Source: Bacteroidales bacterium (GTDB taxonomy: Bacteria > Bacteroidota > Bacteroidia > Bacteroidales > 4484-276). Taken from it: DNA of 6,794 bases. Under the pieces are notes generated by a model that did not search any database, was not told where the DNA came from, and saw nothing but the letters and a program-made list of their open reading frames with translations. The stretch spans positions 1 to 6,794 of the forward strand of contig JAGYLT010000126.1 in assembly GCA_018400545.1 (NCBI GenBank), in the 5' to 3' direction. Of this stretch, positions 1 to 6,160 are shown piece by piece; position 1 is the stretch's first letter, and each line of letters opens with the position of its first letter. Both the position numbers and the translations under genes were made by a program.

Positions 1-987
1 CCTTTCGAGGTTTGAAGCATCAGAAGTAATATTGTAAATCGAATGGACATGCTCTACCAAATCGGTGGAGGAGTCCTGTTCGTTTTGCTCCAGAATTTCG
101 ATTATCTGATGTTGAAAACTAAAAAATGAAACCACGAGAATAATTACCACGGTGGCAATCCATTTAAATTTGATCTTCAACATCACTGCAAAATAAACGG
201 CAATTGCTGCAATAATGCTGATCCAGGCCGCACGGCTGTACGAAAGAATTACAGCAAGTATCAGTACGAAAAATACAATTGTACTTGTGGTGCGGATGGA
301 AAAGCTGTAGGATTTATCGAAACTAAATGCAGCCATAAAGGGGATAAACATGGCGATGGCAGCTCCATAGGCAGTGTGGTCGTTATAAAACGGATCCATC
401 ACCCAGTGGCCGGTTTCCTCGTCAAAGCCATAACCGGCATGCCTGAAAATGGTATAGCTGATCACCATGAGCAGGCTGATGGTATAGAGCCAGATAAATC
501 GCCGGGTATTGCCAAAATTGCGAAACAGGATTGCCGCCACAAAAAAGAATGGAACCACAAACCATAGCCTGGCAATCAGGAATTTCACCGAAACCCACGG
601 CAATTCGCTGGTAAAGGTGGTGATGAGAATCCAGATCAGATTAAAAATAACGGCGAGGGTGAGCGGGTGCCTGAATATCTTTTTATCGTATGGAAATCCG
701 CCCACAAGTCGGATAATGAAAATAACCAGCACCCCAAACATCATGGGTTCCGATGGCAGGGATAACCCCAGATTGGCTTCGAAACTTTGAATGTTAACGG
801 CAAGTGGTGTTGCGAATGTGATGAGCAGAATCAGTTTATCCAGGGCGAAAATGTACATCACCAGGATTACTGCCGCCAGCGGTAGCAAAAGCGACCAGTA
901 AAACTCTTTTACGATGAGCACGCCATTCAGCAAAATGAAAAGCAGGCTCAATCCGTAAACCCAATATAGTTTTACCTTTTCTGTCAA
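1..987 (-). CDS. O-antigen ligase / polymerase family membrane protein, C-terminus cut by window edge
   Basis: This is an integral inner-membrane protein of the O-antigen ligase/polymerase (Wzy_C, WaaL-like) superfamily, which joins lipid-linked polysaccharide units at the periplasmic face. The 329 visible residues carry about nine hydrophobic helices. Two features are typical of the family: a periplasmic loop PFYNDHTAYGAA (about 199-210) followed by a helix, and the SYSRAAW motif (249-255) opening the core domain. The sequence then enters a loop with EHVHSIYNITSD (312-323), where family members often read SN.ER, and ends in frame at base 1. Start choice: the frame is closed by a TAG at 1035-1033, and the only conventional start before the first helix is TTG at 987-985, giving MTEKVKLYWVYG. 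It lies 13 bases after the stop of the double-Wzz gene, so the two are probably co-transcribed. Ligase and polymerase cannot be told apart from sequence. The family is secure; the exact start is less so. Confidence 0.87.
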   Translation of the reverse strand, partial: MTEKVKLYWVYGLSLLFILLNGVLIVKEFYWSLLLPLAAVILVMYIFALDKLILLITFATPLAVNIQSFEANLGLSLPSEPMMFGVLVIFIIRLVGGFPYDKKIFRHPLTLAVIFNLIWILITTFTSELPWVSVKFLIARLWFVVPFFFVAAILFRNFGNTRRFIWLYTISLLMVISYTIFRHAGYGFDEETGHWVMDPFYNDHTAYGAAIAMFIPFMAAFSFDKSYSFSIRTTSTIVFFVLILAVILSYSRAAWISIIAAIAVYFAVMLKIKFKWIATVVIILVVSFFSFQHQIIEILEQNEQDSSTDLVEHVHSIYNITSDASNLER

Positions 988-1000
988 AGTATTCGAATGG

Positions 1001-3286
1001 TTAAAAATTGCGTCTGATTGATTCGTAATTTTCTATGATCAGTATCACCAGGAAAGAAGCAAACCATACCCCAAGGGCAGTCAGCACAACAATCACCCAG
1101 CGTATCGGATATGATTTTTTATCAGCCGGGAAAGGTCTGGATAAAACATCCGTATAAGTGATGTCTTTTTCATAGTTGGCCAGCGCGTTGTCGTAGCCCA
1201 TTTTCACCCTGCTGTATTCTTCAATCAGATCAAAATAGCGGTCATTATAGTAGGTGTAAACAGCTCCGTATTGCTCGATGCTTTCTTTAAGTTTCAGCAC
1301 CTCGCGGGTATTGATGTTTTGGGCAGCATTATCACCGTCAACGGTACGTAAAAATCCCCGGGCAACCTCGCGCGACTGGTTTGGATAATCGATGATTCCA
1401 TAATCAACATGAATTTTATGAAGTATATCTTCAACGGAATCAATTTCCTGCTGCTTGCGAATCAATTTTGCCATTTCAATATTCAGTACCTGTTTGTATT
1501 TCTGACGATGGATACCAAGAATTTTCTGGTCATAAAGTTCAATGATAGAATTCACCATATCGCAGGCCACCTGAGGATCAGCATCCATTACTTCGATTGT
1601 GATACTTTCGAAGGGGGTTTTACTGATCATCACATTTTTACTGTACAGGCTATTGATCGTTGATTTGTAGAATCTGTATGTGGTGTCGAGATCGTAACGT
1701 TTTGGCAGATCGTACATCCTGATAATTTCATCCCTGATGTCGTTTGATTGCAGGAATTGCAGCATTTGCTCCGATTCGCTTTCATCAGAATAGGGCGTGA
1801 TATTAGATGGATAAACAAGTGCGTACGACTTGTATTTGGGTGTAATAAACCAGGGTGACGAGAAAATGGTCGCGAGGATCACGCCAAGTAAAACAATTGC
1901 TCCGAGGTGAAATTTCCACTTGAAAAGCAACTTTAGTATGTTAGTATTTGTGAAGTATCTGGCCATTTGATTTTCTTGTTTTTCAGTTGTTTCAATTAAT
2001 GTTTGTCCTTCATTTATACTTTTTCCGGTTTCATTCTTTTGTGGTTTTTCTTCTTGATTAAATTGTTGTTGGTTTGTTTCACTTTTTACTGGGGTTTTGC
2101 TTGTTCCCGGTTTTTTTTTTGCCGGGGCCGGAGCAGGAATATTGTCATTGGTGCTTCCGGCATAGCTTTTTTGTGGTGGTTCCCGCGCAGGGGGAGGCGG
2201 GTCTTTTACCGGTATGTTTTCAGGTCCTTTTCTTATTTTTGATTGTAAAATATTCAAATTAATACTCCCCGGAAAATAAGTATTGATGTTTTCGATGATC
2301 AACAATATGATGAGTGTGAAAAGAAAAGCCGAAAGTGTGGTGACTGTTACAATTAACCAGCGGATCGGATAGGATTTACGCTCAGCCTTATAGGCACTGT
2401 TTACTACGAATTTTGCCGGCAGCACTTCTTCAGCATCGGTTTTGGCTTCCTCGTACTTTGCCCGGAGCATGCTGAGTTGTTTTTTCTCATGTTCCAGTGC
2501 ATCACGCAGCGAAACATAAGGTCCACCGTATTTGGCAAGTATCTCCAGTTTTTCTTCAAGGCGTTTTACCCCGGGCTCGTTGCCTTTGGCAAGCTCGATG
2601 GCAAGCTGCTGGTTAATCATCTCTGCCTGCGACTCGTAATCATGAACACCAAACCCGCGCAGTTTCGACAGCGAATCCTCCATTTGAGCAATCTCATTGC
2701 GTAGTTTAAAATATTGCTCCTGAACAATTTCAAAAGCCCGCTCTGCCCGCTGCTTTTGCATATCGTTTTTGGTCGAATCCAGCAGCTCGGCAATATCGTT
2801 GGCAATGTTGGCAGCCATTTGTGGATCGGTATCCAAAACCGAAATCTTCACCGCCATAAATTCGGTGCGTTTAAAGGAGATGTTATCTTCATATTCCCTG
2901 TAAAGCTGGGTATGCTTGTAGTTGGAAGCCGAATCGATACCGTAGTGGTCCATCAGCCTGTATTTTTTGATGATCTTATCGCGAATGCGGTTCGAATGCA
3001 GAATCTGCAAAAGCTGTTCGGTTTCCTCATCTTCACCAAAATCAAGGATGTCATTCTGAATATTGGTGTTTTCGGTCAGCAATGCTTTGGAAATGGCATT
3101 GGTTGCTGCGGGATACAGAATTACGGTGGACTTGTATTTGGGTGTGATGAAGAATGGAGAGGAAAATATTACCGATGCTACCATTGCTATCACGGTAATG
3201 ATAATCAGGGGTTTTCGCCACCTGTGAAGAAACAACAAAATGTTTGTTGAATCAAAACTACTGTTGTCAGTTTTCCAAAGCGTCAT
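1001..3286 (-). CDS. Tandem (double) Wzz-like polysaccharide chain-length determinant protein
   Basis: This appears to be two complete Wzz-type polysaccharide co-polymerase units in one 761-residue chain. Unit 1 has a membrane helix at about 26-43, then FSSPFFITPKYKS (41-53), a periplasmic region with LDTDPQMAANIAND (151-164) and coiled-coil-like stretches (about 175-210 and 262-285), and KSYPIRW (304-310) leading into a second helix (about 308-332). Residues 333-440 form a hydrophilic linker with PPPP and APAPAPA followed by Gln/Glu/Asn/Lys-rich sequence. Unit 2 repeats the plan: helix about 460-476, FSSPWFITPKYKS (475-487), MDADPQVACDMVNS (567-580), KSYPIRW (724-730), helix about 729-751. 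The predicted topology puts both ends and the linker in the cytoplasm. Typical single Wzz proteins are about 320-380 residues. No Walker motifs or tyrosine-kinase domain follow either unit, so this is not a Wzc. It presumably modulates chain length of the polymer made by the neighbouring flippase/ligase system. The double layout is the odd feature. Confidence 0.9.
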   Translation of the reverse strand: MTLWKTDNSSFDSTNILLFLHRWRKPLIIITVIAMVASVIFSSPFFITPKYKSTVILYPAATNAISKALLTENTNIQNDILDFGEDEETEQLLQILHSNRIRDKIIKKYRLMDHYGIDSASNYKHTQLYREYEDNISFKRTEFMAVKISVLDTDPQMAANIANDIAELLDSTKNDMQKQRAERAFEIVQEQYFKLRNEIAQMEDSLSKLRGFGVHDYESQAEMINQQLAIELAKGNEPGVKRLEEKLEILAKYGGPYVSLRDALEHEKKQLSMLRAKYEEAKTDAEEVLPAKFVVNSAYKAERKSYPIRWLIVTVTTLSAFLFTLIILLIIENINTYFPGSINLNILQSKIRKGPENIPVKDPPPPAREPPQKSYAGSTNDNIPAPAPAKKKPGTSKTPVKSETNQQQFNQEEKPQKNETGKSINEGQTLIETTEKQENQMARYFTNTNILKLLFKWKFHLGAIVLLGVILATIFSSPWFITPKYKSYALVYPSNITPYSDESESEQMLQFLQSNDIRDEIIRMYDLPKRYDLDTTYRFYKSTINSLYSKNVMISKTPFESITIEVMDADPQVACDMVNSIIELYDQKILGIHRQKYKQVLNIEMAKLIRKQQEIDSVEDILHKIHVDYGIIDYPNQSREVARGFLRTVDGDNAAQNINTREVLKLKESIEQYGAVYTYYNDRYFDLIEEYSRVKMGYDNALANYEKDITYTDVLSRPFPADKKSYPIRWVIVVLTALGVWFASFLVILIIENYESIRRNF
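1028..1945 (-). repeat. Second copy of internally duplicated Wzz unit
   Basis: This segment encodes residues 448-753, the second Wzz unit. An in-frame ATG at 1966-1964 (residue 441, MARYFTNTNILKLLFKW) sits just upstream in the place expected for the start of a stand-alone Wzz gene, which would be 321 residues long. The first unit likewise has a TNILLFLHRW-like sequence just after its own start, so the similarity extends to the N-terminal cytoplasmic tail. Confidence 0.8.
2106..2126 (-). repeat. A10 homopolymer enclosed by a 5-bp GC inverted repeat, inside the linker coding sequence
   Basis: The coding strand reads CCCGG, C, ten A, CCGGG, encoding PAKKKPG at residues 388-394 of the double-Wzz linker. 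The A run occupies 2111-2120. The flanking CCCGG and CCGGG can pair around an A-rich loop of 11 bases. Runs of nine or more A or T are known to promote slippage by RNA polymerase and replication slippage. With 11 A the frame stops at the TGA at 2081-2079 (about 402 residues); with 9 A it stops at the TAA at 2088-2086 (about 399 residues). The run itself is seen directly; any functional slippage is inference. It is also a hotspot for sequencing error. Confidence 0.7.
2288..3244 (-). repeat. First copy of internally duplicated Wzz unit
   Basis: This segment encodes residues 15-333 of the double-Wzz protein and matches the second copy at 1028-1945 in order and content. The protein motifs IFSSP.FITPKYKS, E.EQ.LQ.L.SN.IRD.II, D.DPQ.A and KSYPIRW recur at corresponding places. 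At DNA level the copies are mostly diverged. They keep an identical 17-base stretch (3129-3145 here, 1827-1843 in copy two), and about 29 of 37 bases match around KSYPIRW (2351-2387 versus 1091-1127). Copy one carries an extra stretch of roughly 18 residues after the YP motif (about residues 60-85). The duplication is therefore old, or arose by fusing two already diverged paralogs. Confidence 0.8.
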
Positions 3287-3311
3287 ATCTTTTCAGATCA
3301 AAATAAGGGCA

Positions 3312-3319
3312 CAAAAATA
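3312..3319 (-). promoter_or_regulatory. Candidate Bacteroidetes -7 element for the double-Wzz gene
   Basis: On the minus strand this reads TATTTTTG, a full match to the Bacteroidetes -7 consensus TAnnTTTG, 25 bases upstream of the ATG at 3286. It falls in the 96-base gap between the flippase stop and the double-Wzz start. No good TTTG -33 element is seen 19-21 bases further upstream, and T-rich matches occur by chance in A/T-rich gaps, so this is only a candidate. If real, it gives the double-Wzz and ligase genes a promoter separate from the flippase gene. Confidence 0.35.
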
Positions 3320-3382
3320 TGCTTTTTATGATTACTTGATTTATTCGTTTTTGATTGTTGACAGAGATCAAATTACCACTGA

Positions 3383-4837
3383 TTAAATCGGTTCCCTGGT
3401 TTTCAATATTTCAATGAATCCTTTTATGTTCAGAAGCTTTAAAATCATTGATAATCCGATCGATCCGGCAATCATGATCATAAAATTAAAGGTCCAGTTT
3501 TCGAATAGCGTCCGGGAAATCAAATTGATAATCACCACGCCGGCCAAAAATGCGGTTACTGCGAGAACGAATTTTAAATCCGGTTTAAATTTAAATATCC
3601 TGATGGCAATGAATGTCTGAATCACTGCCATGGTCATTTGTGTAACTAAGCTCGCCCATGCCGACCCGACAGCCAGCAAGCGTGGTACCAGAATGAAGTT
3701 GATTGCCAGGTTGAGCAACATGCCGGATGCTGCAACAATATTGAGAACCCGAAGGTTACCATTGGCAGTGAGTAATGTGCCGAAAATATAGCTTGTTGAA
3801 ACCCCCATAAACCCAAGAATCAATATTCTGAAAACCGCCGTTGATTCTTCCACATGGTCGGTGTACATCAGGTGCATAATCTCGTAACTGTAAAAATGAC
3901 ATCCGATGGCCATGGTTGCCGAAAGTATGATGAGCAGCGTGAATCCCAACTTTGCTATTTGCTCGATAGATTCTTTTTCCTGGATCATGCGGGCAAAAAG
4001 CGGCAGCAACAACACAGAAAATAAATATGCGATATTATTGCTGGCATCCAGCAACCTGAATGCCGAGGCATAAATTCCGGCCTCCGAATCACCAATTTCT
4101 TCAGGCAGCAGCCTTTCGATCATCACCGGGTCGATTCGGTTGTAAAATGCCATCAACATCACCAGGATTGCAAACGGAAAACTTTGCTTGATGATCATTA
4201 CGAAAAAAGGCCAGTTCCAGTTGAGCCTTTTGAAGGCAGCCTTTTTAATCACAATCAGCAAGGCGGTTAAAGCAGTCAGTAGGTATGCCGCCGATTGGGC
4301 ATACACAAACCATTCAATTTGAAAGGGTGTTGAAGTAACATGTCCCCAAATCAATACACTGCAAATCAGGATCATCAATACCCGGTCGAGTACCGACATC
4401 AGGCTGTCGGTGCGAAACAGCAACAAACCTGAGATATTGGATCGCAAATAGAGGATGAAAGAAAGCAGGAACTGGTTGAAGCATAAAATGATGAGCAGCC
4501 CCAGTTGTTCCGCACTGAAACCAATAATGAATCCCACACCCATCGTAACCACGGTGAACAGAACAGCCAACAGCAGTTTGATAACAATAATCCCCGAAAA
4601 ATGCTTGTTGAGCAACTGGTTGTGCTGTGCGATGTTGCGGTTGTTGTAATTGGTGATACCAAAGTCGAGCAGAATATTGAAAAGAAAAGAGAAATTGAAA
4701 ACAACGAAATAAAATCCGTAATCTTCAGCACCCACCACATTCTGAACCGTGCGGTCAACACCCAGTATCCAGAAGGGCTTAACCAGCAGATTCAGGAAAA
4801 GTAAAAGTATAAGATTGGATAAAAATTTCTTTTTCAT
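3383..4837 (-). CDS. Wzx-type oligosaccharide flippase (polysaccharide biosynthesis protein, MOP superfamily)
   Basis: This 484-residue, strongly hydrophobic protein has roughly 12-14 predicted membrane helices, the usual size for flippases that move undecaprenyl-linked sugar repeat units from the cytoplasmic to the periplasmic leaflet. Family-like features are the N-terminal GAEDYGFYFVVF (36-47), DFGITNYNNRNIAQ (58-71), RIDPVMIERLLP (234-245), EAGIYASAFRLLDA (252-265) and NFILVPRLLAVGSAWAS (380-396). The second half of the transporter follows the same pattern as other Wzx/RfbX members. The start at 4837 gives a short basic tail (MKKKF) before helix one, which is sensible. It is the first gene of the leftward cluster; 96 bases separate it from the double-Wzz gene and 189 bases from the divergent VOC gene. 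The transported glycan cannot be read from sequence. Confidence 0.9.
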   Translation of the reverse strand: MKKKFLSNLILLLFLNLLVKPFWILGVDRTVQNVVGAEDYGFYFVVFNFSFLFNILLDFGITNYNNRNIAQHNQLLNKHFSGIIVIKLLLAVLFTVVTMGVGFIIGFSAEQLGLLIILCFNQFLLSFILYLRSNISGLLLFRTDSLMSVLDRVLMILICSVLIWGHVTSTPFQIEWFVYAQSAAYLLTALTALLIVIKKAAFKRLNWNWPFFVMIIKQSFPFAILVMLMAFYNRIDPVMIERLLPEEIGDSEAGIYASAFRLLDASNNIAYLFSVLLLPLFARMIQEKESIEQIAKLGFTLLIILSATMAIGCHFYSYEIMHLMYTDHVEESTAVFRILILGFMGVSTSYIFGTLLTANGNLRVLNIVAASGMLLNLAINFILVPRLLAVGSAWASLVTQMTMAVIQTFIAIRIFKFKPDLKFVLAVTAFLAGVVIINLISRTLFENWTFNFMIMIAGSIGLSMILKLLNIKGFIEILKTREPI

Positions 4838-4870
4838 CAGCTAACCTGTATCATCCGTTTTCGTTGCTAT

Positions 4871-4883
4871 ATCTAAGTTAGAT
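4871..4883. promoter_or_regulatory. 13-bp perfect inverted repeat, possible operator
   Basis: ATCTAA, a single G, then TTAGAT form a perfect 6+1+6 inverted repeat, 34 bases upstream of the flippase ATG. It overlaps the weak leftward -7 candidate TAACTTAG, a position from which a bound repressor could block transcription. A site of this length can arise by chance in A/T-rich DNA, and no regulator gene is visible in the window. Confidence 0.25.
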
Positions 4884-4955
4884 GGTGTTTATTAAGGAAT
4901 GGTTGCGTTCTAAGCGATAATCATTTCATCCACAAAAACGGCGTAAAAGTAGTGT

Positions 4956-4971
4956 TTTGATTGTTTGATTG
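4956..4971. repeat. Tandem 8-bp direct repeat TTTGATTG x2
   Basis: Two exact copies of TTTGATTG lie back to back (4956-4963 and 4964-4971), followed by another TTTG at 4978-4981, upstream of the VOC gene. They could offer alternative -33 elements or a regulator site, or be simple-sequence noise. Confidence 0.3.
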
Positions 4972-5026
4972 GTTAAGTTTGTCAGCATAATTAATTTTAG
5001 TATGATCTTTTTAAATTTTATCCATC

Positions 5027-5365
5027 ATGCAAAACAATCACATTACCTATATCGAATTTAAAGCCAAAGACCTGGAAGTCACAAAAAGATTTTATTCGGC
5101 TTGTTTCAGTTGGAAATTTACGGATTATGGCCCGACCTACGCATCGTTTACAGAAAGTGGCCTGGAGGGCGGCTTCGAGCAAACCAATGACGAAATCAAT
5201 CATGGCGTGCTGGTGGTTTTATATCATAAAAACCTGGAAGAGATTCGCGGGAAAGTAGTGAATGCAGGCGGCAAAATTTCAAAGGAGATATTTTCATTTC
5301 CGGGTGGCCGGCGTTTCCATTTTCTCGATCCTTCAGGAAATGAACTTGCTGTTTGGTCTGAGTGA
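5027..5365 (+). CDS. VOC superfamily (glyoxalase/bleomycin-resistance fold) protein
   Basis: This small cytoplasmic protein of 112 residues is about one vicinal-oxygen-chelate domain long, two beta-alpha-beta-beta-beta modules. Module one shows ITYIEFKAKDLEVTKRFYSACFSW (6-29), the typical strand, Dl..s..FY helix and fgW pattern. Module two shows VLVVLYHKNLEEI (61-73), a helix ending NAGGKI (79-84), FPGGRRFHFLDPSGNELAVW (91-110), with the diagnostic F.DP.GN.. ending. Candidate metal-side residues are H5, E10, H67, H98 and E106; E10 and E106 sit where VOC ligand or catalytic glutamates usually lie. The substrate is unknown: members include glyoxalase I, dioxygenases and antibiotic-binding proteins, and short single-domain forms are often uncharacterised. 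The ATG at 5027 is the first in frame near the conserved strand. It is probably co-transcribed with the SDR gene 40 bases downstream. Confidence 0.88.
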   Translation: MQNNHITYIEFKAKDLEVTKRFYSACFSWKFTDYGPTYASFTESGLEGGFEQTNDEINHGVLVVLYHKNLEEIRGKVVNAGGKISKEIFSFPGGRRFHFLDPSGNELAVWSE

Positions 5366-5405
5366 GCAGATTTAATACCAATCAATAATTTGCAAACCGA
5401 AAACA

Positions 5406-6140
5406 ATGCAAAAACAAACAATCCTGGTGCTGGGTGCCAGCGGTGCAACCGGGAAACATCTTGTGAACCATCTGCTAAAAGACGGATATCATGTAAAAGC
5501 CCTGGTCCGCTCGCCGCAAAATCTTCCGGAAAGCTGGAAGGATTCCAAAAACATAACCGTCATTAAAGGTATTATCTCAGAAATGCCCGTTGAAGCATTG
5601 GCAGAACACCTCAGAGATTGCCATGCGGTAGCGTCATGTATGGGCCATAATCTCACCTTTAAAGGATTGTACGGTAAACCCAGAAGACTTGTTAAAGATG
5701 CGGTAGCCAAAGTTCACGAAGCTGTAAAAATCAATGCACCTGAAAAACCCATCCGGTTTGTGTTGATGAATACGGCCGGTAACAGCAATCGCAATCTCAA
5801 AGAACCGGTTTCATTGGGCCAAAAACTCATCCTTGGGTTGCTGCGGATATTTTTACCGCCACATGTGGACAATGAAAAAGCATCGGATTACCTGCGACTG
5901 AATGTTGGTCAAAATGATCCTCTGTTTGATTGGGTGGTAGTTCGCCCGGATACATTGATTGATGAAGAGGCAGTAACAAAATACAGCCTCCATGTTTCTC
6001 CCACCAGGAGTGCGCTTTTCAATCCCGGGAAAACCAGCCGCATTAATGTTGGTCATTTTATGGCGAAGCTGCTAACGCAGGATAAATGTTTCACAAACTG
6101 GAAATGCCAAATGCCTGTGATTTACAATGTTGCAGGTTAG
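5406..6140 (+). CDS. Atypical SDR / NAD(P)-binding Rossmann protein
   Basis: This 244-residue soluble protein belongs to the NAD(P)H-binding atypical short-chain dehydrogenase group (NmrA-like/NAD-dependent epimerase-like). The dinucleotide-binding motif is intact right at the N-terminus: ILVLGASGATGKHLV (6-20), with glycines 10, 13 and 16 forming G..G..G. It is followed by a basic KALVRSPQNL segment (31-40) where NADP phosphate-binding Arg often sits, a strand with VASCMG (75-80), MNTAGN (121-126) and VVVRPDTLID (177-186), all in typical positions. The classical catalytic Y...K pair is not evident, so it may be a reductase with altered chemistry or a redox-sensing binding protein. The ATG at 5406 immediately precedes the first beta strand. 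It follows the VOC gene by 40 bases and converges on the TauE/SafE gene with only 20 bases between stops; no hairpin terminator was seen there. The substrate is unknown. Confidence 0.87.
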   Translation: MQKQTILVLGASGATGKHLVNHLLKDGYHVKALVRSPQNLPESWKDSKNITVIKGIISEMPVEALAEHLRDCHAVASCMGHNLTFKGLYGKPRRLVKDAVAKVHEAVKINAPEKPIRFVLMNTAGNSNRNLKEPVSLGQKLILGLLRIFLPPHVDNEKASDYLRLNVGQNDPLFDWVVVRPDTLIDEEAVTKYSLHVSPTRSALFNPGKTSRINVGHFMAKLLTQDKCFTNWKCQMPVIYNVAG

Positions 6141-6160
6141 GTGGTTGATCATCCGTTAGA

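Larger units (their letters stand above)
4838..5026. promoter_or_regulatory. Divergent intergenic region between flippase and VOC genes
   Basis: This gap should hold promoters for both the leftward polysaccharide cluster and the rightward VOC/SDR pair. For the rightward pair, TTTG at 4978-4981 followed after 19 bases by TATGATCT (5001-5008) has the spacing of a Bacteroidetes promoter but a poor -7 match; TAATTTTA at 4992-4999 is a closer -7 match without a -33 at the right distance. For the leftward side, TAACTTAG (minus strand, 4880-4873) is a one-mismatch -7 candidate. No Shine-Dalgarno sequence is evident before the ATG at 5027. No small gene was recognised here. Confidence 0.4.

Noticed and set aside
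376..790. Two overlapping plus-strand open frames of 63 and 93 codons
   Set aside because: Both lie antisense to the O-antigen ligase-family gene, whose minus-strand translation is continuous and carries family motifs.
2106..2126. CCCGG-T10-GCCGGG as a rho-independent terminator on the plus strand
   Set aside because: The T run lies in the loop rather than after the stem, the stem is only five pairs, and no plus-strand gene ends there.
2714..3250. A 178-codon open frame on the plus strand opposite the first Wzz unit
   Set aside because: It is antisense to a clear coding gene, is rich in Phe/Gly/Val/Ile as expected from the reverse complement of that gene, and shows no family motif.
1001..3286. 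Double-Wzz gene as a Wzc-type tyrosine autokinase
   Set aside because: No Walker A or B motif and no C-terminal tyrosine cluster is present; the second half is another Wzz unit, not a kinase.
4399..4804. Open frames of about 100-120 codons on both strands inside the flippase gene
   Set aside because: They are out-of-frame shadows: Ser/Cys/Phe-rich or Asn/Glu-rich translations without recognisable domains.
6141..6160. Possible bidirectional terminator between the convergent SDR and TauE/SafE genes
   Set aside because: Only a very short TGATCA palindrome is seen, with no GC-rich stem and no T tract.
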